A DNA stretch of 64,000 bases from positions 124,001 through 188,000 of the forward strand of contig JAQGDQ010000014.1 of NCBI GenBank assembly GCA_030141605.1. Reading direction: 5' to 3'. Numbering within the stretch: the first letter of the stretch is position 1; each line of letters opens with the position of its first letter. The stretch is from Tubiluchus corallicola. Lineage: Eukaryota; Priapulida; Priapulimorpha; Priapulimorphida; Tubiluchidae. The notes under the pieces are model-generated. The model saw only the letters and a list, made by a program, of their open reading frames with translations. It was not told the DNA's origin and did not search any database. Positions 10,761 to 22,679 of the stretch are shown here, piece by piece. Made by a program: the position numbers and the translations under genes.

Positions 10761-11032
10761 AGGTTGTAACCTTTTCGATAAATCCACACCCATTTATACG
10801 ATTAAACGTTTAGCAACTGTGCAAAAGCAGTTTAACTGTTCCGTAATTAAGCCTTTGTCTTACATGAGCTATTAATAAGGCTTCACGTTGATTGATGAAA
10901 CCACACATATTGTGAAGTAACAAACAATTGACTATTATTACAGATTTGAAATTATTTGCATAAAGCATATAGCAAATTTAAAAAGAACCGAAAACTCCCT
11001 AATACTTTTGCTAGTATATTAGTATAATGATA

Positions 11033-11427
11033 CAGGGTTCCCACAGAATTTTAAACTACATTTCCTTGACTTTTCCATGACTTTTCCCTGACCAATATTG
11101 ATTTTCCATGACGGAGATAAGCAGAAATTGCATAACATGTACACATAGTCAAACATTTTTTGTGTATGGACATTCATTCATATACTGGTATATAATGTGT
11201 TGGCCAATCATTATTTTTGGAACAGAAATCGAAACAAGGAGTCTGCCATAGCAAAATTTTATTTGAACACGAATCGCTGAAAAATATGTTTGGGAAAATA
11301 TCGGTTCACGGTGATTATTTTTGCAACCCTGACTTTTTGTCCCATTTTCATCATTTTCCCAGACTTTTCCAAGACTTTCCTGGATAGTCTTTATTTTCAA
11401 GGATTTTCCCTGAACGTGGAAGCCTTG
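11033..11427 (+). mobile_element. hAT-like MITE with CAGGGTTCCCAC ends
   Basis: The left end CAGGGTTCCCAC is matched by the inverted right end GTGGAAGCCTTG, with three mismatches over 12 bases. Subterminal regions repeat TTTTCCATGACTTTTCC on the left and GACTTTTCCAAGACTTTCC on the right. Length is about 395 bp with no coding capacity. CAGGG...CCCTG termini with repeated CATGACTTTTCC words are typical of short non-autonomous hAT elements in many animals. The target-site duplication was not resolved. Confidence 0.65.
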
Positions 11428-12034
11428 TAAATACAGGCTTAATGAATACATCAGTAAGAAATTTTAAATGCAATGAAACAATTTATAAAAAAATCGTAAT
11501 TTATTATAAACTCTGGAGTGAGAATCACCAAACAGAGGCCATTGTGTTCAAACGTACCACCTACTCACATATTACACACATTGTGCTCACACGTACCACC
11601 TACTGACCTATTACACATTAAGAATTCAAAACTTAATCTAGCACAGAAACACTCTTTGGGCTGGCACATTTTTTCTCTTTTAATTTCAATAGACAAATAA
11701 TCCCTCTAAAGCAAGAAATTAGGGACAAAATCCGATGAAAATCTAAAAGGACACCGAGCGAAATTACACTTCTCTTGTAGATAATGTTTTCAAAGCGCAA
11801 ACATAAGAAATCTTAGTGAGTCAAATGTATTTCTACAGTTGGCAATTTTTCCCCAAAATGGTTACGGTAGCCTCTAGATTCCCCGTAAATCAGAATACAA
11901 AAATTCTGTTCGCTGACTCCAAATACATACACATGTATGCAGTCCCAACTCCCAGGTCAGACCAGATAAATTTTGTCGGCGCACAGTCAATAAGCAAAAA
12001 ACTGTTATACAGCGACATTTTACTAGACCATAAC

Positions 12035-12396
12035 CAGGGCCGGATTATGAACTTTTGGGACCCCTAGGCTAACAAAATTATGAGGCCCCCACAGGCGGAG
12101 CAACACTCTAATTAGCTCGCACTCGTCTCAATTGTTTTTACTTGTGATATACACACAATATTCGCAACATTTGCATAGCTGGGGCCCCACATTTCAAAAA
12201 AAGGGCTTCAAACAAGGGCCCTTTGTCTCAAGCGAGGACGCATTTTAAAATTGGATTTTCTGACTTTCTGGCCTCTTTTTCAAGTTGAAATTTTATTTTA
12301 AGTTATGAATTATTCAGTAATGCAAAGTATGCCCCCCAAGCTTGTGGGGCCCTAGGCTGCCGCCTATAAAACGCTACAGGGTAATCCAGCTCCGAC
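12035..12396 (+). mobile_element. MITE, CAGGGCCGG family, copy 2
   Basis: The left end is CAGGGCCGGATTATGA. The right end, read on the minus strand, begins AGTCGGAGCTGGATTAC, an imperfect inverted match. The interior is related to 10390-10760, with GGCCCC blocks near both ends (GAGGCCCCCACAG, GTGGGGCCCTAGGC). No coding capacity. A third related fragment starts with CAGGGCCGG at 40331. Confidence 0.65.
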
Positions 12397-14282
12397 TATA
12401 ACCGCGAAGTGATAACAGGGTACGGCAAGGAAAACACCCTAGCGCTATAAGAATACTCAAAACTAACAGATTCTTGAAGATCTTCAGTCGAAATCACCCA
12501 ATTAACCCTGTTTAGCTGGCAAGACAAATTGAGAGTCAATTGCGTTTCTATACTGCGCATTTTATCAAATCAAACGTTGTACAGAAATTGACGTATAGAC
12601 TTAACGCTACATCAATCAGGAAGATTGTATTTCACGCGGGTTACACGTCTGTCTGTTACAAAATGTCGCCATGACTGGTCGTAAGTTCAGTTCTCCATTT
12701 GTCAAAACCTTTGAACTTTGACCTAGATAAGTTTTTCATCTAGAAAAATCATTAATTTTGCCAACAACATAGATAACGCTCACCAAACATGTCTTCCTAT
12801 TGATGATGCTCATAGTGGAAATATACCGTTTGGTGTATATTTTGAATTACAGTATACTAATAAATTCACCTCATTTTGACCTTTAATTGAAATATTTCAG
12901 CTACATCTCTAACACACTAAACTATGTCTTAAACAAGGTTATTATTATAATAAATGGCATATAAAATGCTTCCAAATTATATGTAATTATTTTCGATGGA
13001 AACTTCCACAACATATTTATACAAGTGCTAACGTTTCTTGAAGCAAGTTGTACATAAGTAAAACGCTGGAAAGACATCGTTTTACGATTTCCAAAAATCA
13101 AACCTGTCTGATTTGCAACAAGTATATGTTAGAATCTGGTTCAAGCTAAGAACAAATGCCAACAGATGTGAATCTGTCTGAAATGGATTAAATATTTCAT
13201 GAACAATTTATACGTATAGGGAAAATGCCACCAACAATCAAATGTTGCAACGTGCATCAATGCCTCGCCACATCAGAAGCCCATTAGAATAAGTAACGCC
13301 AGAAGGATTTTTGCCAGAACAAATTTGTCGATTTGAAGAAATAGCAGAGCGCGTAATTCTAATGCACACAGTCACTTTGCAATGTTCAAAGTATAGGTGA
13401 GCGAATAATTTATTTGATACTACATTTTGGATGTAAGCTCGCGGCGCGTTTCACAATACATTAGTTTAGATTAAAATATTATTTTATTTCCATAGCTAGA
13501 TCCTAGATTACATAAAAATACAAACACATTTGTACTGTACTCACGTAATCGTACACACACAATTACAAGTACAATACAAAAAACACTAAAAGTACAATCA
13601 TTGAGAAATAATAATACTGTGACAATAAATGGTAGGTGTTGTATTACCAACATTCCTCGTTGAGGGTCTTGGGGTTGAGGGTCCTGATGTCGTGGGTACC
13701 AACGTAGTGATTGTAGAGGTTACAAGCACCAAGAAATGACAAAACGTATTTTATTCACGTAGTTCATGGGAAAATAGTTTCAGTTTAGAGCTTTGCGTGA
13801 CAAGTTCTTTTGCATTTTGTAGGAATTTTCAACATTATTAACAGCAAATAATCCATACAGTTGCAATATTACAGCCAACACAAACAAGTTAGGAAAAGTT
13901 TAATTTACGGCCAAAGAGAATTTAAAATATATCTACCGGCGCTATCACTATGTCAGTTGCCTCACGATCACTTACCTGCTCTTCTATACGCTTCAACACA
14001 TCACTGCTAGAACATACGGCAAGTATGCCTGTTCACCGACGCGGGAAAGATTTCAGTAAAAAATGAAAATCACACATTATGTACGTTAAATTTCAGTACT
14101 ATACCGTTTATTTATTTCGCTATAGGCTCAAAACCACTGTATATTAAGATAGAATCTCCCCCACTGCCTGAACTTCAAAGAATCGCTTTCTTTGAGTCAC
14201 GCTACTATCTCCCAATGGACGTTAATCATATTATATGTTCTCACACAACCTCTTCGTGCTCTTCCTCACAGATAGCAGCCAT

Positions 14283-14301
14283 ACACACACACACACACAC
14301 A
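14283..14301. repeat. (CA)n microsatellite
   Basis: About nine uninterrupted CA units. Confidence 0.95.
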
Positions 14302-14476
14302 GTCTTCCTCTTCAGGCTTCCAACAGTTTCAACAAAACAATATGCCATCAATTTACTCTTACTTATTTGTAAAAGAAAAGTATAGACTTTCTTAGCTCAA
14401 AAATTCTAAACCAATAATTCAGCACTTTTCAAAACGTTTTCAAATAAACTTTGCGAATTTTATTCCACGACAATTG

Positions 14477-14697
14477 GGTGGATGGCCGAGTAGTGCTGTG
14501 TTAGGTAGCCGAGTGGCTGTAGATTTTGTGCTGCAGCCACGCAGCATTGAGTTCAATACTAGTGTCTGCCAACGCCAGGGCACATACCGTACAACTTATC
14601 CGTTATTTGCGTGTTGCATCCTTGTATTGTTGCTAAATAGCCGTTAGTGCTAATGTTGTCTGTTAAATGAGCGACGGTAAAAGGGTAAATAAATCTT
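14477..14697 (+). mobile_element. tRNA-derived SINE, second family
   Basis: The head contains an A-box-like GTAGCCGAGTGGC and a B-box-like GAGTTCAATAC, spaced as in a tRNA gene with an extra arm. The body differs from the SINE at 972 except for a similar end (GCGACGGTAAAAGGGTAAATAAATC). No tRNA with intact arms can be folded by eye, so this is a retroposon and not a tRNA gene. Confidence 0.6.
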
Positions 14698-16368
14698 GTT
14701 TTTATCTGTTCGTAAAATTTCAAATATTAGCGATGCAGAGTTAAATTTCTAGTGTCATGATTTTGTCCACAGTTCACTATTTTTACTGCGCTCATAAAAC
14801 TAATCAAATAATACATTTAATACAGTATCAGATAAAACTAATTTATGCAGTGCTTCATCGCGCGCTATTTTGAATTTAGAAAGACTTTTTTACTGAGCCC
14901 CTCCACAGCTATCAAAAGTCACGCTCGTAAAATGCGCAATTGCTAGATTTTCAGAATTACCCATCGGGCAAATAAATATCAGTGTGTGGAAAGCAAATAA
15001 GTAAAATCCACAACTAATAAATGACTTAGTAAACGAATAAAATAGCTTGAAAAATAAATTGTAGATTTTTTTCACATCATCGACTTCTCTTTGGAGCATT
15101 CTCTCAGTCTCAAACGTCAGGAAGCTGCCATTATTGGTAGCAGAATGAGACGCGCACTCTCATTGGACAATTCGTAACGTTCATAATCAATCGCCGTGCT
15201 ATTCACATACGAATCCCACTAAATTGTTTCATATGTGCTTGGTCATGCTGGTCACTGATTAGCACACCTCCATAGTCTCCATAAGAATAATTACGTATAC
15301 AGACCTACCTACTACGTACTTAGTCTTACACAGTGCAACTCTAGTAATTTGTCGTTGTTGGAATTACAATACACTGTATTTGTATTAAAATTGGGCAAAC
15401 ACTTTTAATAATTAAACTAAGAATTGGTAAACTAGTATATGAAATTTAATGTTCCATTCCTTTAAATAAATGAACGAAAATTCTTTACAATTTTTTCATT
15501 TTGCCCTTTTTATGTCTTAGCTGCTCACCTTTTTCCAGTTGTGATTTTAGCATGCATCCTTACCCTTACTAGGATCAGGCCATACTAACTATAAGAAACT
15601 AAAAACTACAGAATAACCGGACCCAATCTTTTAATTCGGTAAATACACGGAGAATTACTTTTTGTACGTAGAATATACTGTAAGAGCCTCAGAGGTGATA
15701 ACATATTATATAGTTATACTTATTTTGTACACATGTAGTACATTTCATACAAAGACAATACAATAAAAAACACACTGAATGAACATAGTTAGTAGAAAGA
15801 CATGCAAAAATAGGAAAAACAACAGAAATATAATAAATTAAATACATAAAAAGTGCTGAAAAATATATACAAGTGTGACAACTGTAGAAAAATACAAAAT
15901 ACAGATAAATTTAATATTCAATATGCACAAATTTGCACAATATTTAATACATCAGCTCATTCATTGTATCTATGCAGGGTAATGCAATAGGACCACATAA
16001 GATTGAAATAGTTATCCCGCGATTCAGTTGGATATTTCAAAAAACGTGGACTGTTTATGAGTAAAGAAATGTTGTATAACAAGATTTATTTATTACATAG
16101 TAAAAAATTAAGACTAACTCCATTCCAATCTCTACAACGCGTATTCGAGAATAAACTCAAGAAAATAAAATATGTGGTGATCGATAATACACAGATGGCT
16201 ATAATACAGCCCGCTCGAATATTTGACGTAATTGGAAATATTCTCCTTTCTGACAAACTTAAAAGCAACCGATATTGATTAGACCATACAGTTGATTTTT
16301 TCTTTTATTTTCCCATCAAAGAGAGCACAATTGTCAAACACAGAGATGGAAGCGATGGTTTAGGTACA

Positions 16369-17252
16369 CTTTCCAGAAAACTTTTTTCACAGAAAAAGTA
16401 TTTCCAAGAAGTATTTTTAACAGAAAAATCGTGGTTGCGTTTTTAGTTGCAAGCTGCCATTTTAGTAGGATAAAGCTTTCGATTTTTTTCTGTTTGTCTC
16501 TCCTTCTCTCGATCCTTACCCCATCTCAGCCCTTTTACTCTCTCCTTCTCGCCATCCCTATCTGTCTCCAGTCTTTTTCTCCTTCTTGCGCTCTCTTTTC
16601 TCACCGTCTCTCTTTCTCTCGCTCTCTCCTCCTCTCTCTTTCTACTTCCAATAATTTACAGCGCTTTAACTAAGAGGACTATCAGTCATGGAAAATAACG
16701 CAATGTATCCGAGTACAGCAGACGTCACAAGTTAGCGCGCTTAACTCATGTTGATTTTTTCCCGCGCCTAGCAACATCATTGTTTTTAATGTTTTCACAA
16801 TTACAGTCAGATGCATGTACATCCTCCCTAAATCAGAGAAATAATTCGGCATAATAGTGAAAGGAACTGTCCAAAGTGAAATTCCTAAGCAGTCACTCAA
16901 CTAGTCAGTTGCCAGACTCGACATTGCTTGAATTCGGTAGATAATCACACACCGTGATTACTCGCTATTGGGTATTTATGCAAAAATCACACGATTCACT
17001 ATATAATCGTTCTGACGTTACAAATCTTACTTTCTTGCCTTAACGAGTTAACCAATTTTTTATCATAATCGATACACGTAGTTAACATAAGTTTCTTTTC
17101 ATTTAGCATCATCTAACTGCGCTTTAAAAAGGATTTATTATCTTTTCTGTGAATTTTATTTTCTGGGAAATGGCGGTTCTGCGAAGTAAATTTTTCTGGC
17201 AAAAAAGTTTTCGGTGAAATTTTTTGTCGGGGAAAAAACTTTTCTGGGAAGC
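16369..17252. mobile_element. Candidate foldback-like element with tandem-repeat inverted ends
   Basis: The left arm (about 16369-16432) is, on the minus strand, a run of TTTTTCTGT/TTTTCTGG words separated by A-rich pieces (TACTTTTTCTGTGAAAAAAG, GTTTTCTGGAA). The right arm (about 17143-17252) carries the same words on the plus strand (TTTTCTGTGAA, TTTTCTGGGAAA, TTTTTCTGGCAAAAAAG). The arms are thus inverted degenerate tandem repeats about 710 bp apart. Drosophila Foldback elements have inverted ends built of short tandem repeats, which is the closest known parallel. The interior holds a polypyrimidine tract and no long frame. The element status is inferred. Confidence 0.45.
16485..16652 (+). 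repeat. Polypyrimidine (CTCT) tract
   Basis: About 165 bases almost free of purines on the plus strand, built from TCTC/TTCTC words. It could adopt triplex (H-DNA) structure. The 80-codon frame across it is a low-complexity artefact. Confidence 0.9.
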
Positions 17253-18955
17253 GAGTCTACCCCGGAAGCTATGTGGGCAGTTTCAATGTTTACAGACCTA
17301 TTTTAAAACTGTGGCTAACGAGCAGAAATCGGAAAAATAGGAAAAAATTCCGTTAGGAAGCAAGGAGTGAGCTGTGTCACGTTATTATTGTCATTGCTAT
17401 ACCGCCCACACTCAATAGTGTGATCGTCGTGCTCTTACTGTAGAATTATGACTCACGCGAAGCCACAGACCTCATCTACATCCACAGCCATGCTTGTAGC
17501 GTCCACAGTCACAACTTGCAATTACAACTTGTTACACAAGGTTATAACTTCTAACCGTTGTTTAAAACCTAAACTGACAATCAAATGCACATCAAGGTTA
17601 ATAAAGGTCACCAGGCCCCAGAATTTCTGCTGAAACCTCTAGACGCGCTCAATTAAGCAGTGAAGCTGTACATTTATTTGGATTTTAATCAAGTCAAGCA
17701 ATTTGAATATTAATTAGTCATGCAGCACCGCGGAGAAAGATCAATGACAATTAGGCGCTAGACAGATTGCAAACGTTTAGGCCAAGAAGAGAAAGGGGAA
17801 CGTAATTTCATGAAATTGACTAGATAAGCGTCGCGTGCTTTCTTTAGAGATGGATGCAAATTACCAAATGCACGACCGTGACAACCTTGAATAATTTTTC
17901 AGATTGCTATTTGAAATACTTTATAGGATAAAGATACCTGGTACCTGGTACCAAAACTCGACTATTTGCACGTGAAAGGCAAACGGGGTAGCCTTTCAGG
18001 GGTAGCACAGTTAAATTCTATAACCATGGTAAGATTGTACTGGTTCAATTTCGAGAAATTATCACTTGGAAAACTCTGTAACACTGTCCTCAACCTTTGC
18101 TTATTAATGTGTGTAGCCTTATAAGCTGACTTGGTATGTAAATGCATATACATGTCAGTCTATTACCATAACCAAAATTAATAATTACAGAAAGTAGATA
18201 AACACTATGTGGAAATATCCCCGGCATTATTGATTATAATTCAATTTAATAAACTAAATATTTTGTGTCTTTTGCTAGTCTGCATAATACGAATACAGGT
18301 ACATTTTTGTATGTTTGCTTGTTTATCCTTGTTACGTTTGTCTTAATCAAAAGCATTAGACGATTAAGTTTAAGATTGTTCGGGTTTGGCAGCTTCACTA
18401 TAGAAATTAATCAATCAAAATAACATAAATTATGTGCCATTTTTTCCTAAATCATTTTTATATACTTTTCCATTCGTGTCTTCATTATGTGACTTCATTA
18501 CCAGGATTCGTTTTTGCTACGGCTAAAATAACATAAAAAGGTAAGAAAATATATTTATTCAAGGTAATTTGATTCAGCAAAGCTCGTTTCCAACAAGGTC
18601 CTAAGTGGTAATTTTAAATTTAAAATTAAGAAAAATAAATACATGTAAGTCCTGACACAAACATTAAAAATTGCAGGCATACACAAAAATCGCACAGAAT
18701 TATGACTTAATATATAAAGAAATAAGCAGAGACACAAAATAGAAAGCTAAGATTACAATCACAAATGAACTTAAAATAAGCAAACAAAGCAAAAAAGCTT
18801 TCACAAGTTAAAAAATGTGAAATAAAAATACAAGCAATTGAGCGCTTATGACGATACCACGATTATCTTGATCTTACTTATTTCATTATCACAAGACCCA
18901 TACTACAAAAAGCAATTTATGCACTTCCATTTAATCCATCCATTTAGTCATCCAC

Positions 18956-19577
18956 ATTAGGGCTGTGACCACTCTTGATTTGGCCCGGCGTCTCCTAAAT
19001 TCAGCCATAGTTCTGTCGAATTTTTGAAAAATTCTGAAATTTCCTGATTTCGATCATCACATTAAAATTTAAGTGAAAAAATGCATGCTATTAAACTGTT
19101 GCATAAGGTTGAGATGAAATCAGAGAATTTTTGTTTAGTAAAATAGTAACCTTATTAAATAAATTTCAACAGTAGCACGGCTTCATAATTTAACACTGTT
19201 TACATTTTTCGCCTACCTTTGCTGCAGTGGTGCCGCAATGCAAGTATTCTTCTGGTTTAGCTGTAATTCACTTAACATAAACCATCTATGTATCTCCAGA
19301 AATGTCAAAAACGTAAGAAAAGTAGTGGGACTGTAAAGGAACTCAAAAATTGATGTACACCGCTTGCACTTTTGTAAATTTTAGGGTTTAAGGGCTTTTT
19401 AAGAGTCTAAAATCAAGAAATTTGTACTGCTTTGTGGTTTAAATTCCTTGACTTTTGAAAAAGGCCTCGTAAAATGTCTAAAATACAGGAAACGCGTTGG
19501 CTTCTAAGACTCCGTCGCAGACACCGACCCCCTATTTGGCTGCTGATTTCGGTTCGTGACGAGGTGGCAACCCTAAT
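18956..19577 (+). mobile_element. MITE with ATTAGGG(C/T)TG ends, copy 1
   Basis: The left end ATTAGGGCTGTGACCACTC is matched by the inverted right end, which on the minus strand reads ATTAGGGTTGCCACCTCG. Length is about 620 bp with no coding capacity. Internal blocks recur at 25735-25990: TCTCCTGAAATTC/TCTCCTAAATTC, AAATTTAAGTG.AAAAA, CATGCTATT.AAAC, GTTGCATAA and AAAATGTCTAAAAT.CAG. The superfamily is unknown. Confidence 0.65.
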
Positions 19578-19937
19578 CTACACATACTATCCTAATTATT
19601 ATAAAACAAATAACGAGTAAACTGCTGCAAATTTTGAGTGCGTGTTACTCGGAATGTTCGATCCTAGACGAGAAAGACGCATCTCGTGATTTTACAAACT
19701 ACCTACAGTGAAAAATCTCGTAAATTATTAATCAAGCTTTTAAGAGGCTGTGTTCATGCACTAATCTACTAAGCGATATTACGCAAGCAAACAGTGATGG
19801 TGTTGAATTCCATACTAAAGCAGTATTATAGCACAAAATATATAGCCTACTATACAGAATATTATAATACACGAAAAGGTGACATTAATCAACTTGAAAT
19901 TAATACAACTTTTGGTTAGTAGGCCACTGGATGGGTG

Positions 19938-20028
19938 ATCGACAATAAAGTCACGGGAAAGGAAGTCACGGAAAATTCCACAATTCTGACTAGGAAAAAG
20001 TCACCGGAAAAAAGTCACGAAAATTTTG
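19938..20028 (+). repeat. Short degenerate GTCAC(C/G)GGAAA minisatellite
   Basis: Five to six imperfect copies of a 14-18 bp unit of the form GTCACGGAAAA (GTCACGGGAAAGGAA, GTCACGGAAAATT, GTCACCGGAAAAAA, GTCACGAAAATTTT). It is followed at 20033 by TATGGTTAGAGTTAGG, a telomere-like run also seen in inverted form beside the array at 63339. Confidence 0.75.
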
Positions 20029-20399
20029 GCTATGGTTAGAGTTAGGATTATTTCTTTTTTCTTGTGTCTTTTTACCCGTGGCTTTATTTCCTCGATTAGG
20101 TTGCTGTTGCTTGACTCCTGAGCAAATTTATCAAGAATGCTTGAGAAATTTGTGCGTATCCAAGCTACGTTTAGAATGGTTTGAATTCTTATCAAAAATT
20201 GTTTCTTTGTCCAGTGACCTTGAAAATGACAATTAAGCATTGTCAAAACGTCACCTAATAGTATTTATCATAAATTTTTTATACATATTTGGTCTCTGCA
20301 AGCCAGGATCCAGCATTCAAAGGCAGGGCATATTTAGTAAAATGTTTATGGCGTGACTGGAGCCTAGCTCATTATCCCTCTATTATCCCTCCAAGATGA

Positions 20400-20562
20400 G
20401 TCACTGAACCAGCAGAGGTGTCTCAGTCAGGTGCGGGTATATAAATGTACAACTAGGTAGGCAGCCGAGGTTTACAAATGGTGCCACACGGAGTGAGTAT
20501 CGAACCACAGTAGCCACACGCCGGTCACACAAAACACTTTGACCTATCCACTCAGCCATGAA
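20400..20562 (-). mobile_element. tRNA-derived SINE fragment
   Basis: On the minus strand the head has an A-box-like TGGCTGAGTGGATAGG and a B-box-like GGTTCGATACTC about 40 bp later. A short unrelated body follows, ending in TACCCGCACC-type sequence. Anticodon-arm pairing is poor, so a SINE or tRNA relic is preferred over a working tRNA. Confidence 0.55.
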
Positions 20563-21877
20563 CCCGCCATAAAATAGTGCACTTTGCGTAGTGTTACTTA
20601 AATTCCTGCCAAGCGGCCACAATTTCATTAAAGATTAACCGCTTCAGAGCAAAAGCGGAAATAAAATGTCACAACCCCAGCGAGAATACTAGCGAAACAA
20701 ACACCACGGAAATAATAAATGACAAGAGAGTTGTAGTTAGCTTAGGCTCATCACGCAGCAGCCCACATCAAAGTCATGCATGTAGACTAGAACATGAGTT
20801 ACATATACCATAATCAATTATATCAATTATAATATAGTCAATATTATATTTAAAGTATTGACTGGCGGCTAAGTGATTTCTGCGTTTTCCAAAATGGTTT
20901 TCCAAGACGGCTACAGAACCTAAAGACACGCTACGGCAGATACTGGCTGAAGTCTATAGGTTGTAGTTCCTTGGGTTACGCCAAGAATGTCAAAACATTG
21001 TGGGAGAGAATAACAACAGAAATTTAACCAATTTTAACCATCTCTATTCGTCAGCCTTGCCTAATAGCATAGCAAACAAGTGCCGGTGCGTATTATGAAA
21101 GCGCACAATTTCAATGTCTTTCTCTACAGATTAAGCTACTTACTAGATATTAAAGATAAGTGAAATCAATTAATGCTAACTTTCAAGAAATTTGCAGCAA
21201 TGAACATTAAAGGGGAAGAAAAGGCAATTTGAAGGTATGTCTCAAAAAAATTTCACACAAAGTTATAATACTTAGCAGTTAACATTATGCTTGTCTGTTT
21301 GAAAGGCTTGCGTAATAATTTTTTGTGACTTTAAAATATTTGCGCCAAGTGGCAAAACGGCACTGTGTTGTCACCATCCCATGGTGCAAAACTGACTCAC
21401 TAAACATTATTTTGTTACGGGGTGAAATTCCATTCATTTTCGACCCCCCTCTACATTGTGATGGTTGGATCCATTACAAAGCCATTGCATATCCGTACTG
21501 CATAGCAGGTATAAGTAGCTGCTATGTAGTGGCCTTGTCGGTTCAGTCGGTGGACGGACAAGTGTATTTACCACCTAAGCGCCTGCTCTGCATGAGTCAC
21601 GATCAGCATGAGGAATACAGGAAAAGATTCTGGTTAGCTTTCACGTTAATTTTCTGTTTAAATTTTTATATTTCTTGTCTGTTTTCTCATCTACAACATT
21701 TGTCTGCAACAAGGTTTGACTGATCCAGATTTGAATCTTGGACCTCTTGGCTGCCTCCATAACAATATTATTGACTCACCAAAAATATATTGGTGATACA
21801 GTTATATAGTTTAGAGGACAGTTGTACTATCAACCTCTGTTTTTAAACCAGGTACTTCTTTCAAAAACCAAGACATA

Positions 21878-22376
21878 CTTTTTAGTCTTAAAACCAGGTA
21901 AAAAAAATTTCTTGTAATGAATTTTAGTCATGATACACAAAGAATTGAGTAGACAACTTACATCAATTCTGCTATCTTACCAACGTTAACCAAATACAAT
22001 AGCAAACCAACACTTTTTAGCCTTAAAACCAGGTAAAAAAAATTTCTTGTAATGAATTTTAGTCATGATATACAAAGAATTGGTAAGATACTCAACGTTA
22101 ACCAAATACGCCAATACTTTTAGCCTTAACACCAGGTAAAAAATTTCTTGTAATGAATTTTAGCCATGATACACAAAGAATTGAGTAGACAACTTAACAT
22201 CAATTCTGCTATCTTACCAACGTTAACCAAATACAATAGCAAACCAATACTTTTTAGCCTTAACATCAGGTAAAAAATTTTCTTGTAATGAATTTTAGCC
22301 ATGATACACAAAGAATTGAATAGACAACTTACATCAATTCTGCTATCTTACCAACGTTAACCAAATGCAATAGCAT
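21878..22376 (+). repeat. Tandem repeat, unit about 135 bp, four copies
   Basis: The anchor TTTAG(T/C)CTTAA(A/C)AC(C/T)AGGTA recurs at 21881, 22016, 22118 and 22253. Spacings are 135, 102 and 135, so the second unit carries an internal deletion of about 33 bp. Units share TTCTTGTAATGAATTTTAG, CATGATACACAAAGAATTG and TACCAACGTTAACCAAATAC and are highly similar, implying recent amplification. It lies just past the last visible exon of the Gln-rich gene. Confidence 0.9.
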
Positions 22377-22679
22377 GCCAAATTGCCAATAATGCCATCA
22401 ATTAAGCAACTTGCACAGACATTAAACTCCTGAAAGCTACTTGTGCGGTGAAGATGAGCTGTAATTTCAGGTTTCTTCTATGACATTTCCAGGGAAAGCA
22501 CTCCCACGAGTGTGATGGGTGATGAGTTCAGAATTCATAAAAGCAAAATGGGATCACATTATATCTTTTACGACGCCACTTCTACTCGCAAATTCACTGT
22601 TATTTCCAGAGTTTCTAAGTAATTTTTGGCATTAAGAAAAACTAGTGAAACCAGTTCATTTAATTGAATTAGTACTTAC

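Larger units (their letters stand above)
12397..16368. other. Non-coding stretch: one SINE and a CA repeat, no gene seen
   Basis: Apart from the (CA)n at 14283-14301 and the SINE at 14477-14697, this is unremarkable AT-rich DNA. A strong-looking donor (GAGCAG then GTAAGT) occurs on the minus strand near 13978, but no coding exon could be anchored to it. Confidence 0.4.

Noticed and set aside
12465-12510. GAAGATCTTCAGTCGAAAT, looking like a hammerhead core
   Set aside because: The CUGANGA element is missing and no stem II forms between the remaining pieces.
13978-14009. Minus-strand microexon (TTCTAG acceptor, 31 nt, GAGCAG then GTAAGT donor)
   Set aside because: The donor is excellent, but the 31-nt exon matches no part of Dlg I know and cannot be phased with the L27 exon without further exons.
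14025-14060. Plus-strand ATG encoding MPVHRRGKDF, reminiscent of the MPV start of Dlg
   Set aside because: Wrong strand for the dlg exon at 9289-9420, and the frame stops after 13 codons.
21325-21723. 132-codon plus-strand frame (begins at a GTG)
   Set aside because: No ATG, no splice site fitting the ends, no recognisable domain, and a hydrophobic tail of low-information sequence. Possible relic, but not supportable as a gene.
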